In this document: piece by piece, positions 11,581 to 22,877 of the stretch
Numbering within the stretch: the first letter of the stretch is position 1
How the letters are laid out: every line of letters starts with the position of its first letter
Assembly: GCF_029962835.1 (NCBI RefSeq)
Contig: NC_080577.1
Span: forward strand, 2,604,001-2,668,000
Reading direction: 5' to 3'
Length of the DNA: 64,000 nucleotides
DNA from: Magnolia sinica
Lineage: Eukaryota; Streptophyta; Magnoliopsida; Magnoliales; Magnoliaceae
Made by a program: the position numbers and the translations under genes
The notes under the pieces: model-generated
Database searches by the model: none
Told to the model about the DNA's origin: nothing
What the model saw: the letters and a program-made list of their open reading frames with translations, nothing else

Positions 11581-12845
11581 TTACCATTGATTTATGAAGT
11601 CTATTACAGGCCATCTAAAATTCTCTTTCACGGTCCACATTTAACTTACATATCATTGGTTAGAATCATTCTCTCAGCTTGAGTTTCTTGCCATGGCCGG
11701 TCTATGCCAGCAAGCAAAAAAAAAAAAAAAAAAGGACATTTCCTGTCATCTGATCTCGACTGCATGTAGGTCTCACCGTGATGATGCACGAGACCAAAAT
11801 CAAGTAGGAGCATTCGGATTGGAGGCCTCATAAGTAGGGCTGTACATGAACCGGGCTAGCCCGGTTAACTCGCTCGACTTGGCCCAAAAAAGTTTGACTC
11901 GGCCCGACCTGGATCTGAGTTCGGGTCGGGACGAACCATTTTCAGTAAAATTATAATATATCTTCTCTCTCTCTCTCTCAATCTCTCTCTTCCTCTCTCT
12001 CAATCTCTCTCTTGACTTCTGGAACAGTTCACCGCTCATCTTTAAAGTGACAGTGACTCATCCACCTCATAGACATATAACTTGAACGGCCTAGATTCAT
12101 CCAAATACAAAATTGAATTATAATGTCCTGACTAGTTAAATTTTTTGTGGAGTCCATAGTTCAACACTATAAACCGTTGATCAAGGGCCTTGTAATGGGA
12201 CGCGGATTACCTACCAAAGTTCTTCCCATGAACTTGCTGTAAGGTTCGAAACTGGGCCGAGCCGGGTTTGGGCTGGGTGTAGCTGGTGACCTGGCCGGGT
12301 TGGGTTGAGCCCAGTTCAACTCGGATCGACTCGTGTACACCCCTACTCATAACTACATTGAATGTGAACGGGTCAATCGAATCTGTTTTAACCGTCCATT
12401 ACTTTGTTAGTTGTGCGGCCCACCTAGCCAGACTTAATTTTGGAAAAGGGAATTTATGTGGTGGGGACCACATGATGATCAAATAGATCTCATGCACCTG
12501 TGAAATTCTCGGCACATGCGAGCGGCTGGTAGCTGAGAAATGCAACTAAGAGAAGTGAAAATGACAAATAAAATTCAAATTGCATTTGATTATGAAAAGT
12601 ATCCTCATACACCTGTCTTTACAAACGGTGGCCATAGTTTGTGATCCAAACCATTGACATTGTGGACCCTACCATGGATCAGGGATTACTCAAAAGAAAT
12701 CCAAGATTGGAGGCCCCTGTCTTTCCAATCAGGAGCCTAAGTTGGTTAAAAAAACAGAAATAATCTCCAAAAAAGTCAACAATTAAATGGCTATGATCTT
12801 CAAATACGGAAGAAGTTTATGTCATCTGCCATCTTTGGTTCAATA
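11581..12845. repeat. 1-kb dispersed repeat, copy 2, second segment, interrupted by a hAT MITE
   Basis: It resumes with ttaccattgatttatgaagtc as in copies 1 and 3. It is interrupted at 11835-12345 by a MITE, then continues with attgaatgtgaacgggtcaa and ends with the atttaaatggctatgatctt block near 12815. Removing the two insertions gives a copy collinear with copy 3. Confidence 0.7.
11835..12345. mobile_element. hAT-type MITE with 8-bp target duplication
   Basis: The ends are TAGGGCTGTACATGAAC and its imperfect mirror GTGTACACCCCTA. The flanks are ctcataag (11827-11834) and ctcataac (12346-12353), an 8-bp duplication with one mismatch. The interior is rich in cgggtcgg and gcccgg words and a CT microsatellite (about 11960-12015). 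Tips and the 8-bp duplication are as in plant hAT MITEs. The empty site is seen in repeat copy 3. Confidence 0.88.
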
Positions 12846-12889
12846 AAACATTGGCCCCACAGTGATGACTGCACTTAGTCGGCTTCCCT

Positions 12890-13684
12890 TTCACATATGC
12901 TTGGCGTGGACGCGGATTGAGTACCACCCCACTTCCAAACCTCGAAACAAGGTTGGGCTATGAAGGGGCCACTGTAATGCATTGGTTTATCCATACCGTC
13001 CATCCATTTTAGGAGTACTCAATACTCATCTGTTTTACATAGCAATCTCTGACAGCCGGCCTAGACAAATTTAGGAGTGGATGAGATGCAGCCCCTGATA
13101 AGAGGCCTACTTTGATGCACTCATTCTATGTCCACATCATCCATCTATTTTATCAAATCATTTAAAAATGAAGCATATTCAAATATTCGGTGGACCATAT
13201 TAGGGAAAAATGTGGTGATTGAATGTCTCACCATTAAAAAATCTTTAATGCGTGCATTAATGTTTTTGTAATGTTTATTTGTCATCCAACCCATTAAACC
13301 CAAATGAAGTGAAAAACAAATATCATTTTGATCCAAAACTTTTAGATCTATTATAAGTTATTAAGGGTCAATCACTATTGTTTTTTAGGTTATGGTCTAC
13401 CTTATATTTGCAAAAACGTAGTGGGAGATTAAATGGCTACCATTGAAATGCTCTTGGGGTCACAGAAGTTTTGGATCAATATGATATTTTTTTTTTCTTA
13501 ATCATCGAGATATTTATGACCTTATGAACATATTAGATGGAAAATAAATATTATTGTAGCCTTACAAATGTTTTAATAGTAAAAATCATTATACCAATGC
13601 TATGGCCTATGGCCAATTGAGCTTTGTATATGATTCATTTTTTGGCTCATGCTCGGAAATGATCTCCACAAAATAGGTGGACAA
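12890..13684. mobile_element. Foldback-MITE cluster
   Basis: A tip gacgcggattgagtaccacc at about 12909 starts a left arm that ends near 13030. A second MITE spans about 13060-13680 with blocks catccatctattttatcaaa, tgatccaaaacttttagatc, ggggtcacagaagttttgg and tgatctccacaaaataggtgg. Copies overlap and are truncated, so boundaries are approximate. Confidence 0.55.
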
Positions 13685-14143
13685 TGTGAATATAATAAAT
13701 ACATCATTTCGGGAGTGGGTAACTTTGATATACTTTGAACCATTCGTACAGTGCGGAGATGGAGGGGCGTCAGCGCTTTGCTTGTCTTCACACCACACGT
13801 GCTTACACCAGCTATACAGGCAGCTGGTGTGTGGTATACCAGCCAATCCGGTTCCATCAACGTCGGCCACCTGGTAAGGGAAGCAGATTGGCTGGTGTAC
13901 CACACACCAGCTATATATACATGATGTATTGACATCCAAAAGTTCTATGGATCCCATCACAAGATATGTTTTATATCTAAACCGTTCATCTATTTGGCGG
14001 GCTCATCTTAAGTCTTGAGCTTAAAAATAAGACAGCTCTAAAAATTAAAAAGAGCACACCGTAAAAAATAGTGGGGGATTAAATGTCTACCAGTGAAGCC
14101 TTTTTTGGGCGCAGAAGTTTCAGATTGATATGCATTTTTTTTT
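13685..14143. repeat. Left copy of a 459-bp direct duplication flanking retroelement 1
   Basis: Collinear with 23071-23530 at roughly 94 percent by eye. It contains the right tip of one MITE (ggtataccagccaatccgg), a short spacer (caacgtcggccacctggtaa) and the left tip of another (gattggctggtgtaccacac). It is continuous on its left with native MITE sequence. On its right it changes inside a poly-T to LTR sequence. Confidence 0.9.
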
Positions 14144-14412
14144 CTCCGTGATACCATGAGAGGATCCCGCACACGATATCGGGAGAAGAATCCTCGTACA
14201 AATAAATGCTCCAGCAGCCTATAAAAGAAGGACCTCCCTCGTCTGGTAGGGTAAGGCAAAAATTCTATCTCAAAACCCCTCAATACGCTTAGACCAGAAT
14301 CGGGCCCGACTTTGGCACGGAGGGTCCCCGCTTAAGTCGTGGTCTCCTTTGTCCTCTTTTTGTGCAGGGTACACGAAGGTCTAAGAGGGCGAACCAGATA
14401 TTCGCATCAACA
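14144..14412 (+). repeat. Retroelement 1: 3' part of the 5' LTR
   Basis: The sequence between the duplicated host DNA and the primer binding site. It contains a TATA box (tataaaag, 14220-14227) and ends in catcaaca, as expected for an LTR ending in CA. The beginning of the LTR (TGTTGGGG) is absent here; it is seen only in the 3' LTR piece at 22878. Confidence 0.75.
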
Positions 14413-14415
14413 CTT

Positions 14416-14433
14416 TGGCGCCGTCTGTGGGAA
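14416..14433 (+). other. Retroelement 1 primer binding site
   Basis: tggcgccgtctgtgggaa lies 3 bp after the LTR end. This is a standard plant Ty3/gypsy tRNA primer site. I did not assign the tRNA. Confidence 0.8.
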
Positions 14434-14472
14434 CTGAAAAGAAGCCATCTCATACTTCTATATTGAGTTCCA

Positions 14473-15603
14473 TGGTGATGACTAGAAGGGCGGTCCCAGA
14501 AGAAGATTTGAATGAGATTGCGATTACGGGGCCAGCGGGTCCACGCGGTCCCCGCAGGCCAGAACCCACCTAACAACCGCCAACGAGGAGCGACCAGAAC
14601 AAGAACAATCAACGGGTCGCGACGATGGGCGGTTGGACAAGGAGGTTCAAGAAATCCGGTCCGATATGAACATGATGAAGCAGATGCTGGAATGATGGAA
14701 CGAATGTATCAGCAGCAAATGCAACCACTCCCGCATCCTCAAGGGGAGATAGCGCACGTACCGACTGCGCGGTTGATCCTCAACCTTCGGCGCCAGTCTT
14801 TGCGGCCGAGCCAACCCCAAGGCGAGTCAGAACCATCTCCAGCGGGCCAACGCTTCCCTGCCCCGACCGATCTTCGACACGAGATAGATCGAAGAAGGCG
14901 CAACCGCCCTTCCATGGAAGGCACTGCAGAGCAGAGAACCTTGGAAAGCCGATATTCAAAATTTTAAAAGAGAAGTGCGGAAGAAATGGCGAAAGAGATG
15001 GCGGACATAAAGCATGGCCGGAATATGTAATTCGACCATATCCGAAGCAAAGGCGTCCCCCTTTGTGGACTCGGTAATGAAGGCTCTGTTGCCCGAGAGG
15101 TTTCGCTTACCTCAAATCACTCCTTTCACCGCAAGACCGACCCGACTGAGCACATCGAATGCTTCATAACCTATATGGAGCTCCACGATGCCTCGGATGC
15201 GGTGAATGTGTCGGGCCTTTTCTCTTACATTGACCGATGTAGCTCGACCGTGGTTCAAACAATTGAAACCAAAGTCCATCAGCTCATTGTTGAGCTGAGC
15301 GACGCCTTCCTCACAAACTTCATCGGCGGAAAAAGAAATTGAAGCCCCCGCACATTTGAACAATATAGTTCAAAAGCGGGAGAGCTATTGAAAGATTATA
15401 TCAAGCGTTTCAATTTCGAATCCCTTCAGGTTCGAAAACATTCAGAAGAAACGGCTCTCAATGCGCTCATGCAAGGAGTTAGAGATAAGCCATTCCTGGC
15501 ATCTCTAGACAAAACTCCGCCTGATACTCTGGCAGAATTTATGGCACGGTCAGATAAGTATGCAAACGCCGAAGAAACGTGAATTCTGCGTGAAACCAAA
15601 ACT
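14473..15603 (+). pseudogene. Retroelement 1 gag, N-terminal and core part (broken)
   Basis: The product would form the retroelement capsid. Translation from the ATG at 14473 begins MVMTRRAVPEED and hits TAA after about 33 codons; later pieces are in other frames. Recognisable parts are DLRHEIDRRRRN (about 14866-14901, shared with element 2), the gag core with TYMELHDASDAV (about 15170-15205), and AFLTNFIGGK near 15303-15332. The stretch ELLKDYIKRFN follows near 15385-15410, and a TGA lies near 15580 before the zinc-knuckle part. Several stops and at least three frameshifts show that it is dead. Confidence 0.8.
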
Positions 15604-16878
15604 TTGGTCAAAGAGTCGGCCAAAAAGGAAGCCGACTCGGCCGGAGGAAGGAAACGCAAGGATGATCAAGCGCATGATGAGCGAAGGTCAGGCAAACGGC
15701 CAGATCGAAGATTTTCCATATATACCCCCCTGAACAAGACTCAGGAACAGGTATTGATGGAAATCAAAAGCGAAGGCTTTGTCAACTGGCCCAGTAAGCT
15801 CAGGAGTAATCCTAATCGGCGGGACAAGGATAAATACTGCCATTATCACCGTGATCACGGGCATAACACAAGTGATTGCCGTCACCTAAAAGAAGAGATC
15901 GAACGACTCATAAAAGACGGCCGACTCAGAGAACATATGGTTAAAGCTGGGGCAGCTGAGGCACGCCCGACCGAGAGTCAGCCTATGGAAGAAATCCGGA
16001 CGATTATCGGCGGTCCACAAGGTGGGGGCGACTCAAACAATGCTCGAAAGAATCACGCGAGGAAGCTCAGTCAGCCTAAGTCCGAGCTTATGATTATAGA
16101 TCGGCCACCAAAGGAGAAGAAAAGGGAAAGATATTGCATCTCGTTTACAGAGGAAGATGCCCGAGGTATCTATCACCCCCACGATGACGCATTGATTGTC
16201 ACCCTGACTATCGCTAACCGAAAAGTGTTCCGGATACTCGTCGATACGGGGTCATCTGCAGACGTGTTATTTACACAGGCGTTCGACAAAATGGGGATCG
16301 AACGATCCATGTTACGCCCAGTTCGGACCCCGTTGATCGGTTTCTCCGGAGGACAGGTACTGCCCGAAGGGATTGTCTCGTTACCACTCACTGCTGGTAG
16401 TGCCCCACATCAGACGACGATGATGGTTGATTTCTTGGTCGTCGATCAACCCTCAGTATACAACGCAATACTCGGCCGACCTTCATTGAGTCTCCTCCAA
16501 GCCGTGGTATCCACATACCATCTTTCACTGAAATTTCTGACTGAGTCGGGAGTAGGAATTGTCAAAAGAGACCAGCAAGATGCGAGGCGTTGTTACATGA
16601 TAGCTGTAAAGGGAACCGCCGACAAAAGTCCGATCAACATATCAACGATCGAATCATTAGACCCCCGGGGCGAGAATCATGAACGAGGGCAACCGGCCGA
16701 AGATCTTATCTCAGTCCCCTTGGTCGAAACAGATGAATCCAAGACGGTACGAATTGCCTCGTCCTTACAGTCCCCCTTGAAAGAAAAGCTGATAGCCCTG
16801 CTCCGTAGGTACGCCGACGTATTTGCATGGTGTCATGAAGATATGCCCGGGATCGACCCCTCTGTGATGACTCACTGA
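15604..16878 (+). pseudogene. Retroelement 1 gag zinc knuckle and aspartic protease (open 424-codon stretch)
   Basis: A long open stretch. A CCHC-like knuckle CHYHRDHGHNTSDC sits at residues about 79-92 (nucleotide-binding part of gag). The retropepsin site LVDTGSSADVLF lies at residues about 211-222, and the second conserved strand AILGRPSL lies downstream at about 289-296. It ends with HEDMPGIDPSVMTH and a TGA where related elements read on into reverse transcriptase, most simply explained by CGA to TGA. The gag-pro-pol would normally be one polyprotein. Confidence 0.88.
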
Positions 16879-18128
16879 CTCAACATCGATCCGTCGTATC
16901 GACCGATCCGACAGAAGCGACGACCGCTCGGCCCTGAACGATACGCCATCATTGAAGAAGAAGTCAATAAACTCCTCCAGGCTAATTTCATAGAAGAAAT
17001 ACACTATCCGTAATGGGTCGCGAATGTCGTGCTTGTAAAGAAATCCAACGGAAGTGGCGAGTCTGATGTATTGACTATACCGACTTAAATAAAGCCTCCC
17101 CAAAGGATAGCTTTCCGCTTCCGAGGATAGACCAGTTGGTAACATCCGGACATGAGCTCCTTAGCTTCATGGATGCTTATTCGTGGTATAATCAAATTGT
17201 AATGCATCAAACAGATAAATCAAAAACTACCTTTGTCACCGACAAAGGCCTTTATTGTTACCGAGTGATGCCATTTGGTCTGAAGAATGCCGGCGCAACT
17301 TATCAAAGATTAGTTAACAAAATCTTTGCTCGGCTTATAGGTCGAACCATGGAAGTATACATTGACGACATGCTCGTCAAAAATATACACGCTGCAGATC
17401 ATGTGAATGATTTGGAAGAAATGTTTCTCATCCTACGGAAGTTTCGGATGAAGCTGAATCCGAGTAAATGTGCTTTTGGAGTGGGCTCTGGAAAGTTCAT
17501 CGGTTTCTTGGTTAGTCAGCGAGGAATAGAGGCAAACCCTGAGAAGATAAAGGCTTTGTTTGATATGGAATCCCCTAAAACCATTAAGGACATCCAAAGG
17601 TTGACTGGACGAGTCGCAGCACTTAATCTGTTCCTGTCCAGAGCCACGGATAAATGTCTCCCTTTCTTCAAACAGTTGAAAGGGAGACAAACAATGAGTT
17701 GGACGGAAGAATGTGAAGCGGCATTCCAACAATTAAAATCATATCTCGGTTCTCCACCTCTCTTATCAAAACCCGAATCAGGGGAGTCCCTGCTCCTTTA
17801 CCTAGCAGTATCCGAGGCAGCGGTTAGCTCGGCTTTGATACGAGAATCCGAAGGAAAGCAACTGCCGGTTTATTACGTCAGCAAAGCGTTATTGCCAGCA
17901 GAAACGAGATACCCAAGCTTAAAAAAAGTGGCCTTGGCTTTAATAACTTCCTCTCGCCGACTCAGGCCGTATTTCCATGCCCATACCATCATCGTGATGA
18001 CCGATCTTTCGCTCCGCCAGGTGCAGAAACCCGAAGCTTCCGGCCGACTCACGAAGTGGGCTATCGAACGAGTGAGTTTGACATTCAATACAGATCAAGG
18101 TAGCAATCAAAGGGCAAGGCGTAGCTGA
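16879..18128 (+). pseudogene. Retroelement 1 reverse transcriptase and RNase H (broken)
   Basis: This would copy the element RNA into DNA. The first part (16879-17140) has an in-frame TAA at about 17011 and a frameshift in the block before DLNKAS. From 17136 the frame is open for 330 codons, with MDAYSWYNQI, the YRVMPFGLKNA motif and the catalytic YIDDM at about 17357-17371. The connection and first RNase H follow, with LLYLAVSEAAVSSALI and the EKK-like PSLKKVALALI segment. It loses frame after about 18060. Confidence 0.9.
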
Positions 18129-18224
18129 TTTTATTGCCGAGGGTACACCACCAACCGAACTCCCGGCCAACGATATGCCAAAGGATGTTGCGGTTCCAGC
18201 AACGACCACTCCCCCGACCCGTAC

Positions 18225-18662
18225 CTTTCCTGGAAACTGTTTGTCGACGGTTCTTCCAACTCGAAGGCAAGTGGGGCGGGGGTTGTGCGAAAACCCCGAT
18301 CATACCTATATACGTATGCCTTACGACTTGGATTCCAAGCGTCGAACAATACAACAGAATATGAAGCATTGTTACTCGGCCTCCGACTCGCCGCTAGCAT
18401 GGAAGTCACGCACCTAAATGTTTTCAGCGACTCTCAGTTGGTTGTTAATCAAGTTACCGGTGTATACCAGACACGGAAAGACCAATTAAGAGCATACATG
18501 AAGAAAGCGAAAGAACTTATCAATGGATTTCAACTCTATCGTGTCACTCGGATCCCTCGTACAAAAAACGGCAAAGCCGATTTATTAGCAAAGCTCGCCT
18601 CCGCCGATGTAGATGATATACCCAGTCCGTCCCTGTCGAATACGTCGATAAGCCGAGTATAA
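18225..18662 (+). pseudogene. Retroelement 1 second (archaeal-type) RNase H
   Basis: A second RNase H follows the first, a hallmark of the plant Tat lineage. All four acidic positions are visible in one open frame: D in LFVDGSSNSK (about 18240), E in NTTEYEALLLGL (about 18360), D in FSDSQLVVNQ (about 18430) and D in GKADLLAKLAS (about 18580). The domain itself seems intact although its neighbours are broken. It would help remove RNA during reverse transcription. Confidence 0.85.
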
Positions 18663-19873
18663 ATGAACCAATTAGCGAGGCCATCAATACAATCGACTCG
18701 GAACCATCCTGGACCGATCCGATCCGCCAATACCTTGACAAGGGAAAGCTGTCTGAAGATCGTGCCGAGGCTCGACGAGTTAAGATCCGGGCCTCCCGTT
18801 ACACCATACTCAACGGAACCCTTTATAAGAAAGGGTACTACGCCCCGTTGCTGCGTGCCTCAAACCCCGTGAGGCGAACTATGTATTACGTGAAATCCTT
18901 GAAGGAATCTGCGGAAACCACTCTGGAGGGTGATCTCTCGCCCACAAGGTTCTACGACAGGGATATTACTGGCCCTCTATCCAATACGACGCTCGCAAGC
19001 TCGTCCAAAAATGCGACAAATGTCAACGGTTCGCGGCAATTCCGAGGCTAGCCCCCGAGGCACTGACGCCGATGACTGGTCCCTGGCCCTTCGCACTGTG
19101 GGGTGTCGACATCATAGGTCCACTCCCTATGGGAAAAGGTCATACCAGTTTGCTGTGGTAGCAGTGGATTATTTTACAAAATGGGCCGAGGCGAGCCATT
19201 AGCTAAAATAACCGAGCGGAAGATCACCGAATTTGTGTGGAAAAACATTATCTCGCCGATTCGAGTACCCGTACCATTATTACGCAATGGAAGGCAATTT
19301 GATAATAGAAGCTTTCGCGAGATGTGCGACAACCTCGGAATCAGAAACGTCTATTCTTCGCCTCATCATCCTCAAACTAACGGACAAGTAGAAGCGGTTA
19401 ACAAGATTATCAAGCAACATTTACGAACCAAGCTTGACCGGGCCAAAGGAGCATGGGCCGAAGAGCTCCCAAAAATTCTCTGGGCTTACCGAATTACAGC
19501 TCGAACCGCCACAAGAGAAACGCCCTTTTCACTCGCGTATGGCTCGAAAGCCGTCACTCCCGTTGAAATCGGATTACCCTCGGCTCGAGTCACTTCGTTC
19601 AATACGGAAGAAAATGAAGAACTCCTTGCACTCGGGCTCGACCTTTTGGACGAACAAAGGGAAGTGGCGCGGTTGCGCACGGAGGCACGACAACGACAAG
19701 TGGCTCGGTTCTACAATACCCGAGTTAAGATCAGGAGGTTTCGAATGAGAGATATGGTTCTCCGAAAAGTATTTTCCAATACCAAGGAATTTGGATCGGA
19801 TTACGTTGGGACCCAATTGGGAAGGACCCTATATCGTCCTCGGGCACCATCCGACCAGAAACGTATCGGCTAG
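18663..19873 (+). pseudogene. Retroelement 1 integrase (broken)
   Basis: Pieces of a retroviral-type integrase lie in three frames. The HHCC finger is fragmentary; its last cysteines are in KCDKCQRF near 19007-19030. The core starts with WGVDIIGPLP (about 19100) and VVAVDYFTKWAEA (about 19155). The 230-codon stretch from 19181 reads RNGRQFDN where the family has DNG, so the second catalytic aspartate appears lost. The catalytic glutamate is kept in HPQTNGQVEAVN. The C-terminal part runs to about 19873 after further frame loss. Confidence 0.87.
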
Positions 19874-20086
19874 AAGATCTAAACGGATAATCATTGCCTC
19901 ATCCTTGGAACGCGAGCACCTCAAGATTTACTATCCATAGCTCGGTACTCAATGTTTAAAAACTCTGAACTAAGAAAGATTGAAGCCAAGTCAAATGAAT
20001 AAAACTAAGTGTTTTCTTTCATTTATCAACCACATGCGAGTACAACATGTGAATACATCGATTTAAAAAAACAACACAAGGGGCCC

Positions 20087-22392
20087 TGGTTACCGTCCGG
20101 TAGGAACGATACCCCAAGCGTTCTCGCATATACCGGCCTCATCCCCAGCAGTGACTTCAGCAGCGCCGCCCGGGTTCTCGGATTCTGAGGCTCCTCCTCC
20201 CTCGATTTCTGAGAGATCAAGGTCAGGAAAAGATTTCTTAATGTCCTCGACGCATTCCAGATATCCGCTTTGGAACAAGCGGTCCCTCTCATCCTCGAAC
20301 TCCGCCGACTCAAGAAAAGCTTGGACGGCTTGGTCCCTAGCCTTCTCAGCCTCCCGAGTCTTCTCGTTGGCCTGCTGAATATGCTCCGCCGCCTCAAGCT
20401 TAGCCCGAGCCAAGTCATCTGCACAAGAAGCATGGACTGCGAGAACTCGTCGGTTCTCTTCTTCAGCTCTGGATAGGAGAGCCAATACCCGAGTAACCTC
20501 GGCTTGCGCTTCATCGAGGGCTCTCCTGGAGGAAGCCGCCTCTGCCTTTGCGTCTTCGACATTCGGGCAAGGGCCGCCTCGCCTGTCAGAATGCCGACCC
20601 GAGTTTCGGCATCCTCGCGTCGCCCTTCGGCTTCCGACAGAAGAGTCTGCAGCCGATGAGTCGAAGATAACTCTTTGCTGGCCTTAATCAAGCAGGGAGC
20701 GAGTTCAAAAAGCACCCTTGCTGCATGGCCGACGGTTTGCGATGAAGGAGCGTTGTAGAGGCTGATGAACTCTTTTTCGCCCCCATGGGCTAAGGCCCAG
20801 GGAACCATCCCCGACACCACCTTCTGCAGGACGGACGGCCCTTCTTGGTTCGTTTCCTCCCCTCTGGAGGATGCAGTCCTCGTCTCTTCTTCCCCTCTGG
20901 AAGACGCAGCCCTAGCCTCTTCCTCCTGTCTCGGAACATCCGTCGCAACGTGTCCCGAGTCGGGTGCCGCCTGAGGTTCCGAGGCTGCGGCCACCGCCGC
21001 TTCCACCCTTTCTTCCGGGTCAGAAATTACGACGACAGAAGGGGCTGAATAACTCGCAGGCTCCTTCTCCTTCCGCACCACTCTTTGCCTCTTCGGCGGC
21101 CGAGGCTCCGATAGAAGAACTGATCGCGGAGGAGCCTTTAACTTCGTAACCGCCCTAAGAGGAGGACGAGCTCCAGTCATTTCCGAGGGAGCCGGTTCGG
21201 GAGCAATCCTGAGATTGGGTCGAGCTTCGGGCAAATCTAAAAATAATAATAAAAAAAAATGAAGTAAGTCAGGGAAAATTCAGAAGATGCATGAAGATAC
21301 ATTTTCAATTATGCTTATATGCAACACGTGGTGGCACAGAGTTCGCGCTTAACCATCATACAAAAATGAAACACAATAGCCATATTCATTTCAATCGCTT
21401 TCACCTTTTTCATTTTGCCGCTTCTTCTAATATCTATTGTTCTATTGTCTTCCTTCTCAGTTGTCAAAAATAAAGAAGGACAAGGGAGAAGACCCAAGTC
21501 ACCTGCTCTCTGGAACGCCCGAGGAACACGAGCCTCGCAGGACCCGGACTCAGCCGTCTCCCAGCGACCACAGGCCCAAAACCAACGTTCTCTCCAATGT
21601 TTGTTGGAAGTGGGAGGGTCAGTTATTAGGGAGCCGCCTCCGCCCCGCCAAGCAGCGAAGACATAAAAGCCGGGGTAGTTCGGGTTCACGCGCACTTGGT
21701 ACAAGTGGAGAAACTCGTCGACTGTTAGCAGCGGTTGTTCCATCTCATCCCACAACACCGCACACCCGAATAAGTTTCTCCACCCATTCGGAACTATTTG
21801 CCCCGGGCTGAATGCGAGACAAAACTCCCCGGACAATGGCCTGAAGGGGCAGACACAAGCCGCATTGCATTGAGACTTGGTAGATCGCGACCGCCCCAGC
21901 AGGAGGATGATCCGGCAAGTCATTCGAACGGGGGAGATAAGTGATAACCGATTCGGGGATGTGATACCCGATTCGGATTCTGTCTAAATCCGCCTCAGTC
22001 AAAACTGAAGGAACCGGGCCGCTTAGATCATCCCCCGATCCTTCTCCTTCAGACTCGGCGTGTGCCGACTCATCAACAGGAACCGACCCAGAGGTTCCCT
22101 CGGCAATCAACATCTCCTCTTCTTCCTCCTCTTCTTCCTCCATGCCCCTTGAAAAATTAGGCCTTCCCGGGCGGGTCAATAAAGACGACCCACCACGAGA
22201 AGGATCAACGGAAGCAGGGCGCTCCGCCGGAGCTTCAGTAACCCTCTCAGAAAGAAAAGCAGCGTTCGCATCAACTGCTATCTCTGTCAGTAAGGAAGGC
22301 GATTCCGCAACATTCCAAAAATGTTGCGCTTTGCCTTCATCTCTGGAAACTCCCTCCTGGGGACTTCGAGGACCTCTAGCCGCCATTATCAC
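20087..22392 (-). pseudogene. Retroelement 1 antisense spliced gene (gypsy-type transposon domain plus coiled coil)
   Basis: This lies between integrase and the 3' LTR on the opposite strand. Exon 1 (22392-21503) starts MIMAARGPRSPQEG and has an acidic stretch of about nine Glu. It then has a domain with YHIPESVITYLPRSND, LPLQAIVRGVL, NGWRNLFGCAVLWDEM and GFYVFAAWRGGG, which I recognise as the putative gypsy-type transposon family (Pfam PF04195 type, from memory). An intron follows at 21502-21237 (donor gtgact, acceptor tttttag). Exon 2 (21236-about 20087) is Pro/Glu/Ala-rich, then coiled-coil-like (AEEENRRVLAVHAS, AEKARDQAVQAF). Two single-base frameshifts, at about 21800-21830 and 20565-20575, inactivate it. 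Function is unknown; antisense genes at this place are known in Tat elements. Confidence 0.78.
21237..21502 (-). other. Predicted intron of the antisense gene
   Basis: 266 bp. On the minus strand it starts gtgacttggg and ends in a T-rich tract plus ttag. Joining the exons keeps the frame (AFQRA to LPEARPNL through a split Asp codon). Confidence 0.7.
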
Positions 22393-22564
22393 TAAATAAA
22401 GAGGAAGGAGAGACTCACCGGAGGAAGAAAGGAAAACGGAAATGGTGAAAGGAGGCGCTGGTAGTTAAGAGAGAGGAAAGGAAGAAGACGCAAGACCGAA
22501 AAAGCTCCAAAGGAAAAGCAAAGCGGGAATGGCAGTAGAAGTTCGAAATGCGGGACCCCCACCA

Positions 22565-22645
22565 TTTTATAAGATTGCCATGTAGCGGAAGCAATTAATG
22601 GGGAAATGATTCGACGCCTGCATCGACTCCCCCACTCGACACGTG
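22565..22645 (-). promoter_or_regulatory. Candidate promoter of the antisense gene: TATA and G-box
   Basis: On the minus strand a TATA box (cttataaaat, RC of 22564-22573) lies about 175 bp before the ATG. A G-box core CACGTG (22640-22645, in cgccacgtgtcg) lies about 70 bp further up. Element 2 keeps the same arrangement (G-boxes at 33342 and 33403, TATATAA at 33416), which supports function. Confidence 0.6.
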
Positions 22646-22860
22646 GCGCACGTCTACTGACGACAATAATGCCCTTGCTACGTGTCCAACCCTCATTGGC
22701 GGGGTGAGCGATTTGACGGCTGACGGCGCATGCGATGTCAGAAATTGAACCGTCTCCCGTCAAAGGCGACACAGAATGCATTAAATGACTACTTATTGTC
22801 TCGGACTGAGCTATGAACCGACTCAAAACTCGCTACTCCTAAGTGTCATATGAAACACAC

Positions 22861-22877
22861 GGAGTAAGGGGGCTTAC
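22861..22877 (+). other. Retroelement 1 polypurine tract
   Basis: ggagtaagggggcttac directly precedes TGTTGGGG of the LTR. Element 2 has the same sequence type in the same place. Confidence 0.75.

Noticed and set aside
13600-13960. Frames of 111 and 117 codons in the MITE region, repeated at 22846-23346
   Set aside because: They recur only because the 459-bp MITE block is duplicated. They are MITE tips, not genes.
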